Positions 46,809 to 56,347 of a stretch of DNA of 64,000 bases are shown here, one piece after another. The notes beneath the pieces are model-generated. The model was not told the origin of the DNA, did no database searches, and worked only from the letters and a program-made list of their open reading frames with translations. Positions within the stretch are counted from its first letter, which is position 1. Each line of letters starts with the position of its first letter. Origin of the DNA: SKVR01 sp037441525 (GTDB lineage Bacteria; Bacteroidota; Bacteroidia; Bacteroidales; UBA7960); the NCBI GenBank assembly GCA_037441525.1, contig JBBISA010000015.1, positions 1-64,000 of the forward strand. The letters are read 5' to 3'. The translations under genes and the position numbers were made by a program.

Positions 46809-48755
46809 CTATTTAGTCAATACAAAACCTCCGCCGGGCTGAACGATAACCATGAAACGCCCGTTGGCAGGCACATTTACGGCTTCCATAAAAGGAGTTC
46901 CATCCCTTCTGTCGTTGTACATTTTCACGCGCTGTCCGGCCAGCATGGGTACATCAATAGTTAACGTTTGGGCAGTTTTTTCAGCATTTACACCTGCCAC
47001 GTACCAATCCAAACCGGTTCGGCGGGCAATAACGGCATACTTGCCAGGAGTGCCTGAAATATAGCGTGTTTCATCCCACAGGGTTGGAATATTGCGCATA
47101 AAATCGATGGCAAAACCGGGTGCCTCGGTAAGGTTATTGGGGGTAAGGGCAAAAAACTGTATGGGGTTCTGAAATAAAATACCGGTAGCCAGTTGAAACA
47201 CATCGGTAGTAAGGCGTTTTTGGCCCCTGGTATTGCCTTTATTAAAGAACTTATTGAGCACAACCCCACCAAATTCCATGCTTGCAACAGTATTGCGAAT
47301 AAAGGGATGCAATGTGGCATAGAAAGCCTCATTATCGCGAACACCTTGCGAAAACACCAGCATCTCAGAAGCCAACACAGCTTCACTTCCTGCAAAATTG
47401 GGGTACATTCTTTCCCAGCCCCTCGGAAGGGTAGCGCCGTGAAAGTTGACCATTAGCCCGTATTCGTTGGCATCTGAAAGGATATCCTCATACAAACGCA
47501 TGGTTTCCTGCTTATCGCCACCCAAAAAATCGGCTTTTATCCCTTTTACCCCAATTTCCTGCAGCCATTTCATCTCTTTTTTCCGGGCAATGGAAGTGTT
47601 CATTTTATTCATTGGAGTCTGGAAAGCATCATTGAACGAACCGTTGGTATTGTACCACAAAAACACGCCAACACCTTTAGAGCGGGCATATCTTACCAGT
47701 TCTTCCATTCGTTCGTAGCCAATGTTCTGATCCCACCATGCATCAATCAGGATAAATTCAAACCCTAAATTTGCCGCCAAATCAATGTAAGTAACCTGGT
47801 CGGTGTAGTTCATACTTGCATCTTGCCAGATGATCCAGCTCCAGGTACTACGGCCGAATTGGTAATTGATGGATGGTCTGTAGAGCGGTTCAACCACATC
47901 CCACATAATAGTTGTTTCTACGATGGGTTTGAGGGTTTCACCAAAAGTAATAGTGCGCCAGGGTGTAACACCGGGGAGCCCCAACTGTGCACCTGAGCTT
48001 CCGAAACCGTTGTTTTGCGAGGGGTTGGGATAATTGAGAGTAAATACACCGTTGGTATATTTACTCAAATGCGAGGCACAGTAGAGGCTTCTCACACCTG
48101 TTTCGGACAGTAACACCCATCCACGATCGCCTACCTGAAAAAGGCCTGGAAATACGTAACCTTCATCAGAATTGTTCTGGCTTATGGGACGTTCCGTCTC
48201 ATATCCGGCTTCATAACTGGGCGAGGTGCGTGCAAAGGCCTCCATTGGACGCATCATGTGCGAAAGATAACTTTTTGTGATGGATGGGAATCTGTATCCG
48301 GTAGCCTCCTTCTCAACCACACAGGCTCTTGTTTCGCCCCACATTGGCAGTTCGTAGCGGAATGCTATATTGTTGTTGCTCACCTGGAAAAAAACAGCTA
48401 TTTTTTTCCCGTCGGCATTGGCAAATATGCATCGGAGTGTATTTGCCTTATAGGTAATAAAGGATTGTTTAATCCTGTCCTGAACATACTCTTTGGATAC
48501 TTCACCTGTTTCCGATTCAACAAAACTCATATTGATGGCAAAGTTGCCTGTGTTTGTGGTTAAGCCCAGCGGGGAGTTTTCAAGAACAGGGTTCCCATTA
48601 TAAGAAACTGCATACATGGGTTTTTCGTTTTCAATTATTACAGTAAGCTTAAGCAATCCATCGGGACTGGCAACTGAAGCTACCTGCTGCGAAAACAGAC
48701 CGGATGAAAACCATAGGCAACATACACTTAGGGCAATTAATAACGGACTCTTCAT
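46809..48755 (-). CDS. GH97 retaining alpha-galactosidase-type enzyme
   Basis: This 648-residue secreted protein (signal about 1-23) has the GH97 N-terminal beta-supersandwich (VASPDGLLKLTVIIEN, LGLTTNTGNF) and barrel (FEFILIDAWWDQ, 332-343). Asp409 in GIKADFLGGD and Glu464 in LASEMLVFS match the spacing of nucleophile and acid/base in characterised retaining GH97 enzymes. The Glu expected in the VNxHE motif of inverting, calcium-dependent alpha-glucosidases is replaced by Gly (VNFHG, 436-440). Retaining GH97 members include alpha-galactosidases and beta-L-arabinopyranosidases. In this locus it would remove terminal galactose-type caps from xylan side chains. Confidence 0.93.
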   Translation of the reverse strand: MKSPLLIALSVCCLWFSSGLFSQQVASVASPDGLLKLTVIIENEKPMYAVSYNGNPVLENSPLGLTTNTGNFAINMSFVESETGEVSKEYVQDRIKQSFITYKANTLRCIFANADGKKIAVFFQVSNNNIAFRYELPMWGETRACVVEKEATGYRFPSITKSYLSHMMRPMEAFARTSPSYEAGYETERPISQNNSDEGYVFPGLFQVGDRGWVLLSETGVRSLYCASHLSKYTNGVFTLNYPNPSQNNGFGSSGAQLGLPGVTPWRTITFGETLKPIVETTIMWDVVEPLYRPSINYQFGRSTWSWIIWQDASMNYTDQVTYIDLAANLGFEFILIDAWWDQNIGYERMEELVRYARSKGVGVFLWYNTNGSFNDAFQTPMNKMNTSIARKKEMKWLQEIGVKGIKADFLGGDKQETMRLYEDILSDANEYGLMVNFHGATLPRGWERMYPNFAGSEAVLASEMLVFSQGVRDNEAFYATLHPFIRNTVASMEFGGVVLNKFFNKGNTRGQKRLTTDVFQLATGILFQNPIQFFALTPNNLTEAPGFAIDFMRNIPTLWDETRYISGTPGKYAVIARRTGLDWYVAGVNAEKTAQTLTIDVPMLAGQRVKMYNDRRDGTPFMEAVNVPANGRFMVIVQPGGGFVLTK

Positions 48756-48785
48756 GATAGAACAATAAAAATTTGTTTGAATGAA

Positions 48786-49616
48786 TTATTTAATAAGACT
48801 CAGCATTTTTTCTCCATACCTTTTTCCCAGCAACCTGTAGCCTTCAGATGTAAAATGCAGACCATCGGGTTGTCCGGGGCAACCGGCAGATGAGATTACA
48901 TGGGCGTTGGGAATAAGGGCCGGCAATTGAGCAATGAAGCGGTTAAAGGGGGCGCATTTCCCTTCGTATTCAGCACTCACCAGTTCACCAGCAAGAAGTG
49001 GAACCTGCTGTGGGTTTAAATTCAGGTCAGACAACAGATTATCATAAACAGCCTTTACCTTTTTTGTCCATAGTGTATCATTGGCATTCGATTCGCCCTG
49101 GTGTAGAAGAATGCCTTTTATTACACCACTTTTTTGGGCAATTTTTGCCATTTCAACCAATCTGGCATAAGGGTTTCCGCCGTAATTGTTAATCCAGTTG
49201 AGCATCCAGTCAGGCGCTGTTCCAACATACGTTGCATAGTTTTCTTTATCGAACAATTCAATCCTGCATCCCGGAACCGATACATTTATTACCCCAACCT
49301 TGAATTCACGGGGAAGGTTCTCAACCAAAGTTCTTCCAAAATAATCGGAAGGGGAGAGCCCGGCATGGCAACTGCTCAGCGGAGGTGTTGCCGTGTACCA
49401 TTCTCCTTTTTTGCGGCCTTTGTCAGCACAGTCAACGGTACTCAACATCCTGAAACGGGCGTCAACTATTGAATCCTGCTTCTCGACGGGTGCCGAACCA
49501 GCCATGTTTGACTGGCCAAAACACAGATAAATGTGAAAATTGGAGTCTTGCGAAAAAACCCCTTTCCCAAGAAAAAGAAAACCTGCCAACGTTATTAATC
49601 TTAATTGATAAAACAT
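48786..49616 (-). CDS. SGNH/SASA-type acetyl (xylan) esterase
   Basis: This 276-residue secreted serine esterase (signal about 1-22) shows the SASA/CE6-like blocks: nucleophile Ser36 in CFGQSNMAG, Gly-containing oxyanion loops, HQGESNA, and the Asp/His pair in DGLHFTSEGYR near the C-terminus. Relatives remove acetyl groups from xylan or sialic acid; the xylan setting favours acetylxylan. A degraded copy of its N-terminal part lies at 32440-32758. It sits only 30 bp downstream of... it is 30 bp upstream of the GH97 start, so the two are likely co-transcribed. Confidence 0.9.
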   Translation of the reverse strand: MFYQLRLITLAGFLFLGKGVFSQDSNFHIYLCFGQSNMAGSAPVEKQDSIVDARFRMLSTVDCADKGRKKGEWYTATPPLSSCHAGLSPSDYFGRTLVENLPREFKVGVINVSVPGCRIELFDKENYATYVGTAPDWMLNWINNYGGNPYARLVEMAKIAQKSGVIKGILLHQGESNANDTLWTKKVKAVYDNLLSDLNLNPQQVPLLAGELVSAEYEGKCAPFNRFIAQLPALIPNAHVISSAGCPGQPDGLHFTSEGYRLLGKRYGEKMLSLIK

Positions 49617-49737
49617 ACAATTTGAATTTTAAATTAGGTAATGAAGAAAATCGAACATTTTTGATTTTCGCACTTTACTTCATAAGTAATTGAAATTGAA
49701 TATATGATTATTTGTCATGTATGAATATTCCTTCTCT

Positions 49738-52700
49738 CTACCTTATTCCGCTGTTTTGTACTTTGAAATAATCGAATGAAACATCAAAGGGAGTGTCGGG
49801 CTTGGTGGTATCAGAATCGAACCAGAAAGTACTGGTCATGCTCTGGGTGATGATGCCATCGCAGGCAATAATTCCTGCTTTTATGTCCTGTAACAATATA
49901 TCCGATTCTCCGAGCTTAACAAAGTTCTGACCATCTAAAGAGTAATAGGCTTTATAGTTGCTCCCCTGTTTGGATAGCCTTAATATCAGGTATTTATCTC
50001 CGGTTATTTCTTCCCTGAGATTAAAGGAACCCACAGACCGGGCTATTCCATTTTCTTCGAGAAGAAGGTCGATGGTGCCGGGTTGAACTCCCCTTTGCCT
50101 TGATGTTTTGATTACCGCCCTGAACATGAGTTTGACGAAATTATCATCGTCCTGATAAGCAACGAGACCGGCATTTTCGGGTTGTGAAGGCGCCCGTGAA
50201 CCAACCAGTCTGGTTTCAATGGTCCAGTCGTTGTTGGCGCTTTGCAACAACATATTTCGAGCATTGTTGCTACCTTCCGAAACATCGCCTGGTTGGGTGG
50301 TAATGGTCAGTGCGCCAGGCACTTTTGTAAAGCTGTAATTTGCGTTGTTTTCTCTTACCCACTGCCATTGATTTCCTGGCTGGCCATTATTGAATTCATC
50401 GCTTACAGAGGCTGCATCTAAATTGATATAATAGGTGTTTTTTTCGAAGGTATTGTAATCAACAAAACTGATGATAGCAGTGCCCGGGATGCCTTTTGCC
50501 TGCCGTATTTCCACTTTTGTATCTCTATGGGCAGCTGTGGCTGTGATTTGGGGAATTCTGGCGTTCTTATTCAGGAGGTAACTATACGCCTTGATTTCAG
50601 AACTAAACCCTTTTATTGTTCTCCTGTTTATTTTAATGGCAAGGGGTTTAAGATCGGGCATTACCTTCAAGGGGAAACTGTCTGATAACGTTTTCCCATT
50701 ATATGTTACATAAGCGAATACAGTAGCCACACCTGGTTTGAGTGCCCTGATATTGCCTGAATTATCTACCCTGATTACCGAAGGATTATTGCTTTTAAAC
50801 TCAACTGTGGCATTTCTTATATCTATAAAACTGTCATCCGAAAGGGCAGCGGTCATGCTTATTGATGTATCATCGCCGGGTTGGAGCACAATTTTCCCTG
50901 ATTGTGCTACTACCGTTTTCAATGCTGCGTTGAACTGACCGCTCATAACAGCTTCCACCGTTCCCCTAATATCGCGCGATGATGCCCCGAATTCAAAAAT
51001 GTACCTTCCCTGATCGATGGTTATTTTATTGTTTTGTTGGTCCCAGAACCAAAGGTCGGCACAATTGATATCAATGGATACTGTTTTGATCTGGCCGGCA
51101 GGAATGGTAACCCTTTTAAACCCTTTCAGTCTTTTGATTGGCCTTTGCAAGGAGGCAGGACTGTCGGGTGTGGTAACATAAATCTGAACAATTTCATCTC
51201 CATCCATGGTGCCGGAATTTTTTATGTCCACACTTACAGTAACCTTGTCGTTGGGCGAAATTCTATTTCTGTTGATCCGGAAATTGCTGTATTGGAATGT
51301 GGTGTATGAAAGTCCGTAGCCAAATTCATAAGATACATCCTTATCGAAATACCAATAAGTACGGCCATTTTTATCACTTCCACCGCGCAAAGTATAATCA
51401 TTAAAATCGGGCAAATCATTTACCGATTTGTACCATGTAACACTGGTTTTGCCGCCGGGATTTACTTCACCAAACAGTACCCTGGCCAGGGCTGCGCCTT
51501 GGGCCTGACCGTTGTAACCTACATAAATCATTGCAGGAATATTTGGGTTGTGCTTAATTGGTTCTACCTCCACCATACCCATGGTTTGCATTACCACAAT
51601 GGTATTGGGATTAACGGCTGCAACCGATTGTATGAGGTTCATCTGGTTTCCGGGCAGGGCAAGTGAAAATCTGTCTGATTCTTCGCGACCTGTGCTTTGG
51701 TCGGTTCCTACGAATATTATGGCTACATCGGCAGAAGCAGCCAGGTCGAGAGTTGCCTGATCGGCTGATTCAGGTTGTGGTTCGCGGAAAACAAAATATA
51801 AATTTTGGGGACCTGCAATACCAAGGGTATTTACTTTGGCCGAAACTGTAACTCTGTTGCCAAAAAACCCGCCTGCCCCTGAGCTTTCAAGTTTTTGAGA
51901 TGTAATTATATTACCCGTTACAGAACCTGCTCTTACTTCAACTGAGCCTCCGCCAATTGCTACATTAAAATTGAAGCGGATAGAATCAAGCTGGGTAATA
52001 TCTATGTTGTGAAAGGCAACCCAATCTCCATCTTTTATCCCCCGCAAGGCATTTGAGCCAAATCTTTCGGCAACAAATACACCACTTGCCAGTTCGTCAA
52101 ATTTTGATGCATCGTATACGGTAATTTCGCCCTTATTGCTCAGGGTCGAAAAGGCCATAAATGAGTAGAAATCGTTCCTTCGGGCAGTATTTCCACCACC
52201 ACCGTAAACCACTTCAATGCCCAGATTATTGCGCTGAACATAATCGATGATGCCCTGCAGGGGGGTACTGACATAATGCTGTTCTACCGGGCCTGAATAA
52301 TCGCCCAGTTCAATTTTACCGGCTTGCGGGCCCAAAACCGCAATCTTTCTTATTCTGCCGGGTTGCAGCGGTAATGCTCTGTTACCGGTAGTAAGAACTT
52401 CATTATTTTTGAGAAGAACTGGTGTTTTGGTGGCAATTTCGAGAGCCAGTGCATTGTGCGATGGGTCGTTGATGATATTGGGTTTGATACCTGAAAAGGA
52501 AACCATGGGGGCAGGATCAAATTCTCCCAGTCGCATACGGATGGTAAACATATTGATCAATGCCCTGTCGATATCGGCTTCTGTAATTAAACCGCGTTGC
52601 AGGGCAGTAATCGTATGGCTTTGATATTCACCGCCGCAATCTGAATCAACTCCGGCCAATAAGCCCATGGCTGTGGCTTCAGGGCCGTCTTTTGCATAAA

Positions 52701-53538
52701 AATGTCCGCGAATGATATCTGTAATGGCTCCGCAGTCGCCGGTCACATAACCCTTCATTCCATAAGTCCGGCGGGCAATGGTATCAACCAGGAATTTGCT
52801 TGCCGAAACAGGAACTCCATTTACAGCATTGTATGCCGTCATGATGGAAGGGAGATTATCTTCTTCAATCAAAAATTTGTAGGGGCGAAGATAGAATTCA
52901 CGCATATCGCGGTTGTCCATGTCCGAACTGCCGGTGTGCCTGTTGTATTCTGTATTGTTGGCAATAAAGTGTTTTCCGCAGGGGATGGTTTTCAGATACC
53001 TGTGGTCATCGCCCATCATGCCTCTGATAAAACCGCTGCCAATTTGTGAAACCAGAAAGGGGTCTTCAGCAAATGCTTCGGCAGTGCGTCCCCATCGTGG
53101 ATCGCGCGCCGGCTCGATTACCGGTGACCAATAGGTCAAAGTAAAGATTAGATCATGGTTAAATCCGCGGGCTTCAGCTGCTATTACGGTTGCTTCTCTT
53201 CGAATCAGGTCGGGATCCCAGGTGCAGCCAATGGCATTGCTGTTGGGGAATGATGTGGCGGTCATCCCGCTGTTGTTATTTCTGCCCATTACGCCATGCA
53301 AAGCTTCTCCCCATACGTCATATTTATTGATTCCCAGGCGGGGAACCGGTGCCATTGTATTTCCCAGTAGGCTTTGCTTTTCTTCCAGGGTTAAACGCGA
53401 TACCAGGTCAGCTGCCCGCTCTTCAAATGAGTATGAGGTATTCAGATAAATGGGCTTTTGATTGGGAGCTGCCATAAAAGCAAAGGCGCTGCCAGCTGCT
53501 AAAAGGCAAAAGGTTATGAGGTAATATTGTTTTTTCAT
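49738..53538 (-). CDS. GH3 beta-xylosidase/glucosidase with inserted CBM, Fn3, Big and C-terminal beta-sandwich
   Basis: This 1266-residue secreted protein is much longer than the usual 750-850-residue GH3. Residues 35-340 form the GH3 N-domain with nucleophile Asp268 in YVTGDCGAITD. The second GH3 domain starts near 370 and is interrupted at about 470-590 by a CBM6-like beta domain (FVAERFGSNALRGIKDGDWV). It resumes with the acid/base Glu619 or Glu620 in STGREESDRF, and the Fn3-like domain follows (about 765-860). A Big2-like domain (about 880-965) and a C-terminal beta-sandwich (about 1060-1260, with FDYFKVQN) complete it. It probably releases xylose from xylo-oligosaccharides; GH3 substrate range includes glucose and arabinose. 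Confidence 0.93.
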   Translation of the reverse strand: MKKQYYLITFCLLAAGSAFAFMAAPNQKPIYLNTSYSFEERAADLVSRLTLEEKQSLLGNTMAPVPRLGINKYDVWGEALHGVMGRNNNSGMTATSFPNSNAIGCTWDPDLIRREATVIAAEARGFNHDLIFTLTYWSPVIEPARDPRWGRTAEAFAEDPFLVSQIGSGFIRGMMGDDHRYLKTIPCGKHFIANNTEYNRHTGSSDMDNRDMREFYLRPYKFLIEEDNLPSIMTAYNAVNGVPVSASKFLVDTIARRTYGMKGYVTGDCGAITDIIRGHFYAKDGPEATAMGLLAGVDSDCGGEYQSHTITALQRGLITEADIDRALINMFTIRMRLGEFDPAPMVSFSGIKPNIINDPSHNALALEIATKTPVLLKNNEVLTTGNRALPLQPGRIRKIAVLGPQAGKIELGDYSGPVEQHYVSTPLQGIIDYVQRNNLGIEVVYGGGGNTARRNDFYSFMAFSTLSNKGEITVYDASKFDELASGVFVAERFGSNALRGIKDGDWVAFHNIDITQLDSIRFNFNVAIGGGSVEVRAGSVTGNIITSQKLESSGAGGFFGNRVTVSAKVNTLGIAGPQNLYFVFREPQPESADQATLDLAASADVAIIFVGTDQSTGREESDRFSLALPGNQMNLIQSVAAVNPNTIVVMQTMGMVEVEPIKHNPNIPAMIYVGYNGQAQGAALARVLFGEVNPGGKTSVTWYKSVNDLPDFNDYTLRGGSDKNGRTYWYFDKDVSYEFGYGLSYTTFQYSNFRINRNRISPNDKVTVSVDIKNSGTMDGDEIVQIYVTTPDSPASLQRPIKRLKGFKRVTIPAGQIKTVSIDINCADLWFWDQQNNKITIDQGRYIFEFGASSRDIRGTVEAVMSGQFNAALKTVVAQSGKIVLQPGDDTSISMTAALSDDSFIDIRNATVEFKSNNPSVIRVDNSGNIRALKPGVATVFAYVTYNGKTLSDSFPLKVMPDLKPLAIKINRRTIKGFSSEIKAYSYLLNKNARIPQITATAAHRDTKVEIRQAKGIPGTAIISFVDYNTFEKNTYYINLDAASVSDEFNNGQPGNQWQWVRENNANYSFTKVPGALTITTQPGDVSEGSNNARNMLLQSANNDWTIETRLVGSRAPSQPENAGLVAYQDDDNFVKLMFRAVIKTSRQRGVQPGTIDLLLEENGIARSVGSFNLREEITGDKYLILRLSKQGSNYKAYYSLDGQNFVKLGESDILLQDIKAGIIACDGIITQSMTSTFWFDSDTTKPDTPFDVSFDYFKVQNSGIR

Positions 53539-53560
53539 CTGGGAATATTGTAGTTAGTTT

Positions 53561-54472
53561 TTAGGGTATATTTTTTTTGTCAACAGTCCATTCAGTGGAT
53601 TTGGAGAGCAGGCATGGGTTTCCGGTGAAGAGCTTTCCGGCTTCTGTATCGCCTTTCAATTGCCATTTGTACCATTCAGTAGCCACTACAGCATACTCAC
53701 CGCCATGGGGTTGCCGGTAAGTGCCACCATGTCCTACATCCATGTTTCCTACAAACACCGGAACATGATTAATCCTGTTGAAATCGTCCATGCCGTTTCT
53801 GTAGGCAATATCCGATTCGCCACCAAGCAGATAGAGTACCGGGGAATGAAGTTTTGCTAACTGTTCCTTTGTCAATTGAGGCATACCGGGCATGCCGCCA
53901 CCCTGGCCAATGATACCGCTATTGCATATCACCGCCGTGGTTACACGCCGGTCGGTTGCCATTTCGAGGGCTTGTAATCCACCACATGACATGCCGCTGA
54001 CAGCGATTTTTGTAACATCAATTTTTCCATAAAAAACGCCAGACCTGTCGTTGTTTTGAGCAATAGCCCATTCAACACCATCGAGCAATTGCGATGATGT
54101 TGATCTTCCGCCTCCTCGCTGCCCTTCTTCGGGCATTGGGCCAATAGCAATTACCAGAAACCCATGCGAGGCTACCTCCGATAAAAAGTTGACATGCTCC
54201 CATGGAGAGTTGGCGCAGGCTCCGTTTCCCCAGGTAATGATGGGCAATTTTTTATTCCCGCCAAAAACACTCAGATCGGCAGGGCGGAATATTGTATGGG
54301 TTTCCAGGGATTTGTCGGTATACATTATTGCTTTAAAAGCACCTGTGCCACCATCTTCAACTACTCGGGGCCCTAATTTCGCAGTTGTAATATTGTTTTG
54401 AGCTGATAGTAGGTTGTGAAAAACCAGGCTGGTAAACAACAAAACTGTAAGTAATGCAATAATTTTCTTCAT
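53561..54472 (-). CDS. Secreted alpha/beta hydrolase, possible esterase
   Basis: A 303-residue secreted protein; the longer frame begins with TTG, and the ATG at 54472 gives a clean signal peptide (MKKIIALLTVLLFTSLVFHN). The hydrolase resembles the dienelactone/PET-hydrolase-like group: WGNGACANSPWEHV (81-94) provides the oxyanion turn, nucleophile Ser162 lies in SGMSCGG, and an Asp/His pair is suggested by LLGGESDIAY and NMDVGHGGTY. The substrate is unknown; an ester or acetyl group on xylan is plausible from context. It is the next gene after the GH3 in the same direction. Confidence 0.82.
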   Translation of the reverse strand: MKKIIALLTVLLFTSLVFHNLLSAQNNITTAKLGPRVVEDGGTGAFKAIMYTDKSLETHTIFRPADLSVFGGNKKLPIITWGNGACANSPWEHVNFLSEVASHGFLVIAIGPMPEEGQRGGGRSTSSQLLDGVEWAIAQNNDRSGVFYGKIDVTKIAVSGMSCGGLQALEMATDRRVTTAVICNSGIIGQGGGMPGMPQLTKEQLAKLHSPVLYLLGGESDIAYRNGMDDFNRINHVPVFVGNMDVGHGGTYRQPHGGEYAVVATEWYKWQLKGDTEAGKLFTGNPCLLSKSTEWTVDKKNIP

Positions 54473-54559
54473 AATAATTCCTTTTTGTTTGTTTCTTAAT
54501 TTTTTGAACTGATTATTTTGGTTGGTAATTTTCAATTTTCTTTTTTTTTGATGGTGTTG

Positions 54560-55105
54560 TCAGAGCAAATATTGCCTCTGAGTTGAACAGTAACCAATTG
54601 GCAATTCCCGCCCATCTTTGAATGTTAATCGTAAATCCCGAGCTTTTTCCCCATTAGTTTTATCCCATTGATAACAGTTATTGGGTAATTTACGTGAAGT
54701 TTCATCGGGAACCGGTTTTGAGCAGGCCGTTGGTTTCAGGTACATCGCCAAAGGATTCTGATTGCAGAATGAAGGCCATTCATGAATTCCTTCGCCAGCA
54801 AATAGCCATCTTAAATAGGCCATGCTCCTCACAGACACAATCCCCTGGGGCGGTTTTTCGGCTTCAATATTGCGCAGTTTGGCTATTGAAGAAACCCAAC
54901 CCAGGGTCATAATTTCAACTCTTTCCCATTGTGACTGCTGCAAAGGTTTTATTTGCTCGCCAGCGCATGTGGTGGTTCGGGTTGGGTCAAAAGAGCTGCT
55001 GGTTTGCGAAATAGCACCGTGAAACAAGCCTTTGAGCAATGAAGATGCACATAACATACTCACTGCTACAAAAAATACGGCAAATAAGAATATGGCTCGT
55101 TTCAT
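54560..55105 (-). pseudogene. Internally deleted type-B carboxylesterase fossil
   Basis: The frame is open for 181 residues from ATG 55105 (MKRAIFLFAVFFVAV), but the protein is a patchwork of the esterase at 35543-37105. Its signal peptide is joined directly to SMLCASSLLKGLFHGAISQT (parent residues about 214-232), continues through PTRTTTCAGEQIKPLQQSQ and AKLRNIEAEKPPQG, then jumps to EWPSFCNQNPLAMYLKPTA (parent about 470). About 200 and 180 parental residues are missing, including the catalytic GESAGG, Glu and His. It cannot be an esterase. Stretches such as GAAATAGCACCGTGAAACAA are identical to the parent at DNA level, so the duplication is recent. Confidence 0.8.
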
Positions 55106-55127
55106 AATGCTGTTTGCATATGGAATT

Positions 55128-56321
55128 TTACTTTCGCCAAAGATTGGGAAGGAAACGATAATACAACAGGTGCCGCCAGGTTCCCCAGTCATGCCCGCCA
55201 TGTCCGCCTTCATAATATTCGTGCCTGATATTGTGCTTCTTCAATGCTTCCACTAAACCCTGAACCCTCTGATTAAAGAAACCATTGGCTTCTTTTGTCC
55301 CCTGGCCCACAAACAGATAATCAACTTTTGTATGTACCTGCGGGTCGTTCAAAAAATCTTTAAGAATAGTTTCTGCATTCGCATCACCGGCGCTCAGGAT
55401 GCCAAAATTGGCAAACAAATCGAGCGAACGGAAACCGATGATCATGCTATGGCGCCCACCCATCGATAAGCCTGAGATGGCCCTCCCCTTTGGCGATTGA
55501 ATAGTACTGTAACTTCTATCAATCAATGGGATAATATGATTGCGATACTCTTTTTCTAAAATGTCAAAAGTAAGCTCGGTGTGTTTTGGATGGTTTCGAT
55601 GAATGACCTGATTGTTGGGGATGGCTATGATCATGGGTTTTACCTTGTTTTCATAAATCAGGTTGTCCATGATAAAATTTACCCTTCCATCATAAACCCA
55701 GTTCGAGGGAAGTTCACCGCTACCACCCATCAGATAAAGCACCGGATATTTTTGGGTTGGATTGTATCCCGGTGGGGTGTAGACATATATCTCGCGTTCA
55801 CCATTGGTTACCTGGGAGTGATACACATGCCGGGTTATATTGCCATGCGGAATGTTTTTAGCATCGTAGTAAGCAGGTACATCACCATGCACAACCAACT
55901 GGCTATATGGGGGCATTGCGGTAAAAGCAGCATAGGTATTACTGGGATCGCAAATCTGCACCCCATCAACAACAAAATGATAGGCATACATATCGGGTAT
56001 CATGGGGCCGATGGTCAGTGTCCAGATACCATCTTCTCCCTTAACAAAGGGGATGGGTTCGCGCCCCAGATCCAGGGCGGTATGAATAGCCCCTGAAGGC
56101 AATACCACACGCTGAGCATTGGGGGCCCTCAGGCGAAAAGTAACAGTGCGATCATCATGCACCTGTGGAGAGTTCAAGGGAGCACTGAAGGGGTTTAGCC
56201 CTTCAGTGTCTTTATGGGGGTTGTAATCAAGGTTTACATTGGCCTGTTGCCCCTTTAAAACCCAGGGTATAATTAGGAAAGTAACCGCCAAAATTATCGA
56301 AACGCTTAATTTGAGTTTCAT
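55128..56321 (-). CDS. CE1 esterase with N-terminal E-set domain
   Basis: This 397-residue secreted enzyme (signal about 1-25, KGQQ) has an E-set/CBM48-like domain (about 50-145, VTFRLRAPNAQRVVL, DMYAYHFVVDGV) followed by a CE1 esterase: VLYLMGGSGELPSNWVYDGR (195-212), nucleophile Ser286 in ISGLSMGGRHS, Asp in GQGTKEANG or nearby, and His377 in GGHGGHDWGTWR. Typical substrates are feruloyl or acetyl esters on arabinoxylan. The gene starts 18 bp downstream of the stop of... its stop is 23 bp before the fossil's start, and the neighbour at 56348 is 26 bp upstream of its start, so it is part of a tight esterase cluster. Confidence 0.92.
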   Translation of the reverse strand: MKLKLSVSIILAVTFLIIPWVLKGQQANVNLDYNPHKDTEGLNPFSAPLNSPQVHDDRTVTFRLRAPNAQRVVLPSGAIHTALDLGREPIPFVKGEDGIWTLTIGPMIPDMYAYHFVVDGVQICDPSNTYAAFTAMPPYSQLVVHGDVPAYYDAKNIPHGNITRHVYHSQVTNGEREIYVYTPPGYNPTQKYPVLYLMGGSGELPSNWVYDGRVNFIMDNLIYENKVKPMIIAIPNNQVIHRNHPKHTELTFDILEKEYRNHIIPLIDRSYSTIQSPKGRAISGLSMGGRHSMIIGFRSLDLFANFGILSAGDANAETILKDFLNDPQVHTKVDYLFVGQGTKEANGFFNQRVQGLVEALKKHNIRHEYYEGGHGGHDWGTWRHLLYYRFLPNLWRK

Positions 56322-56347
56322 AACTGCATAATGTGAGGCGACCCTGA

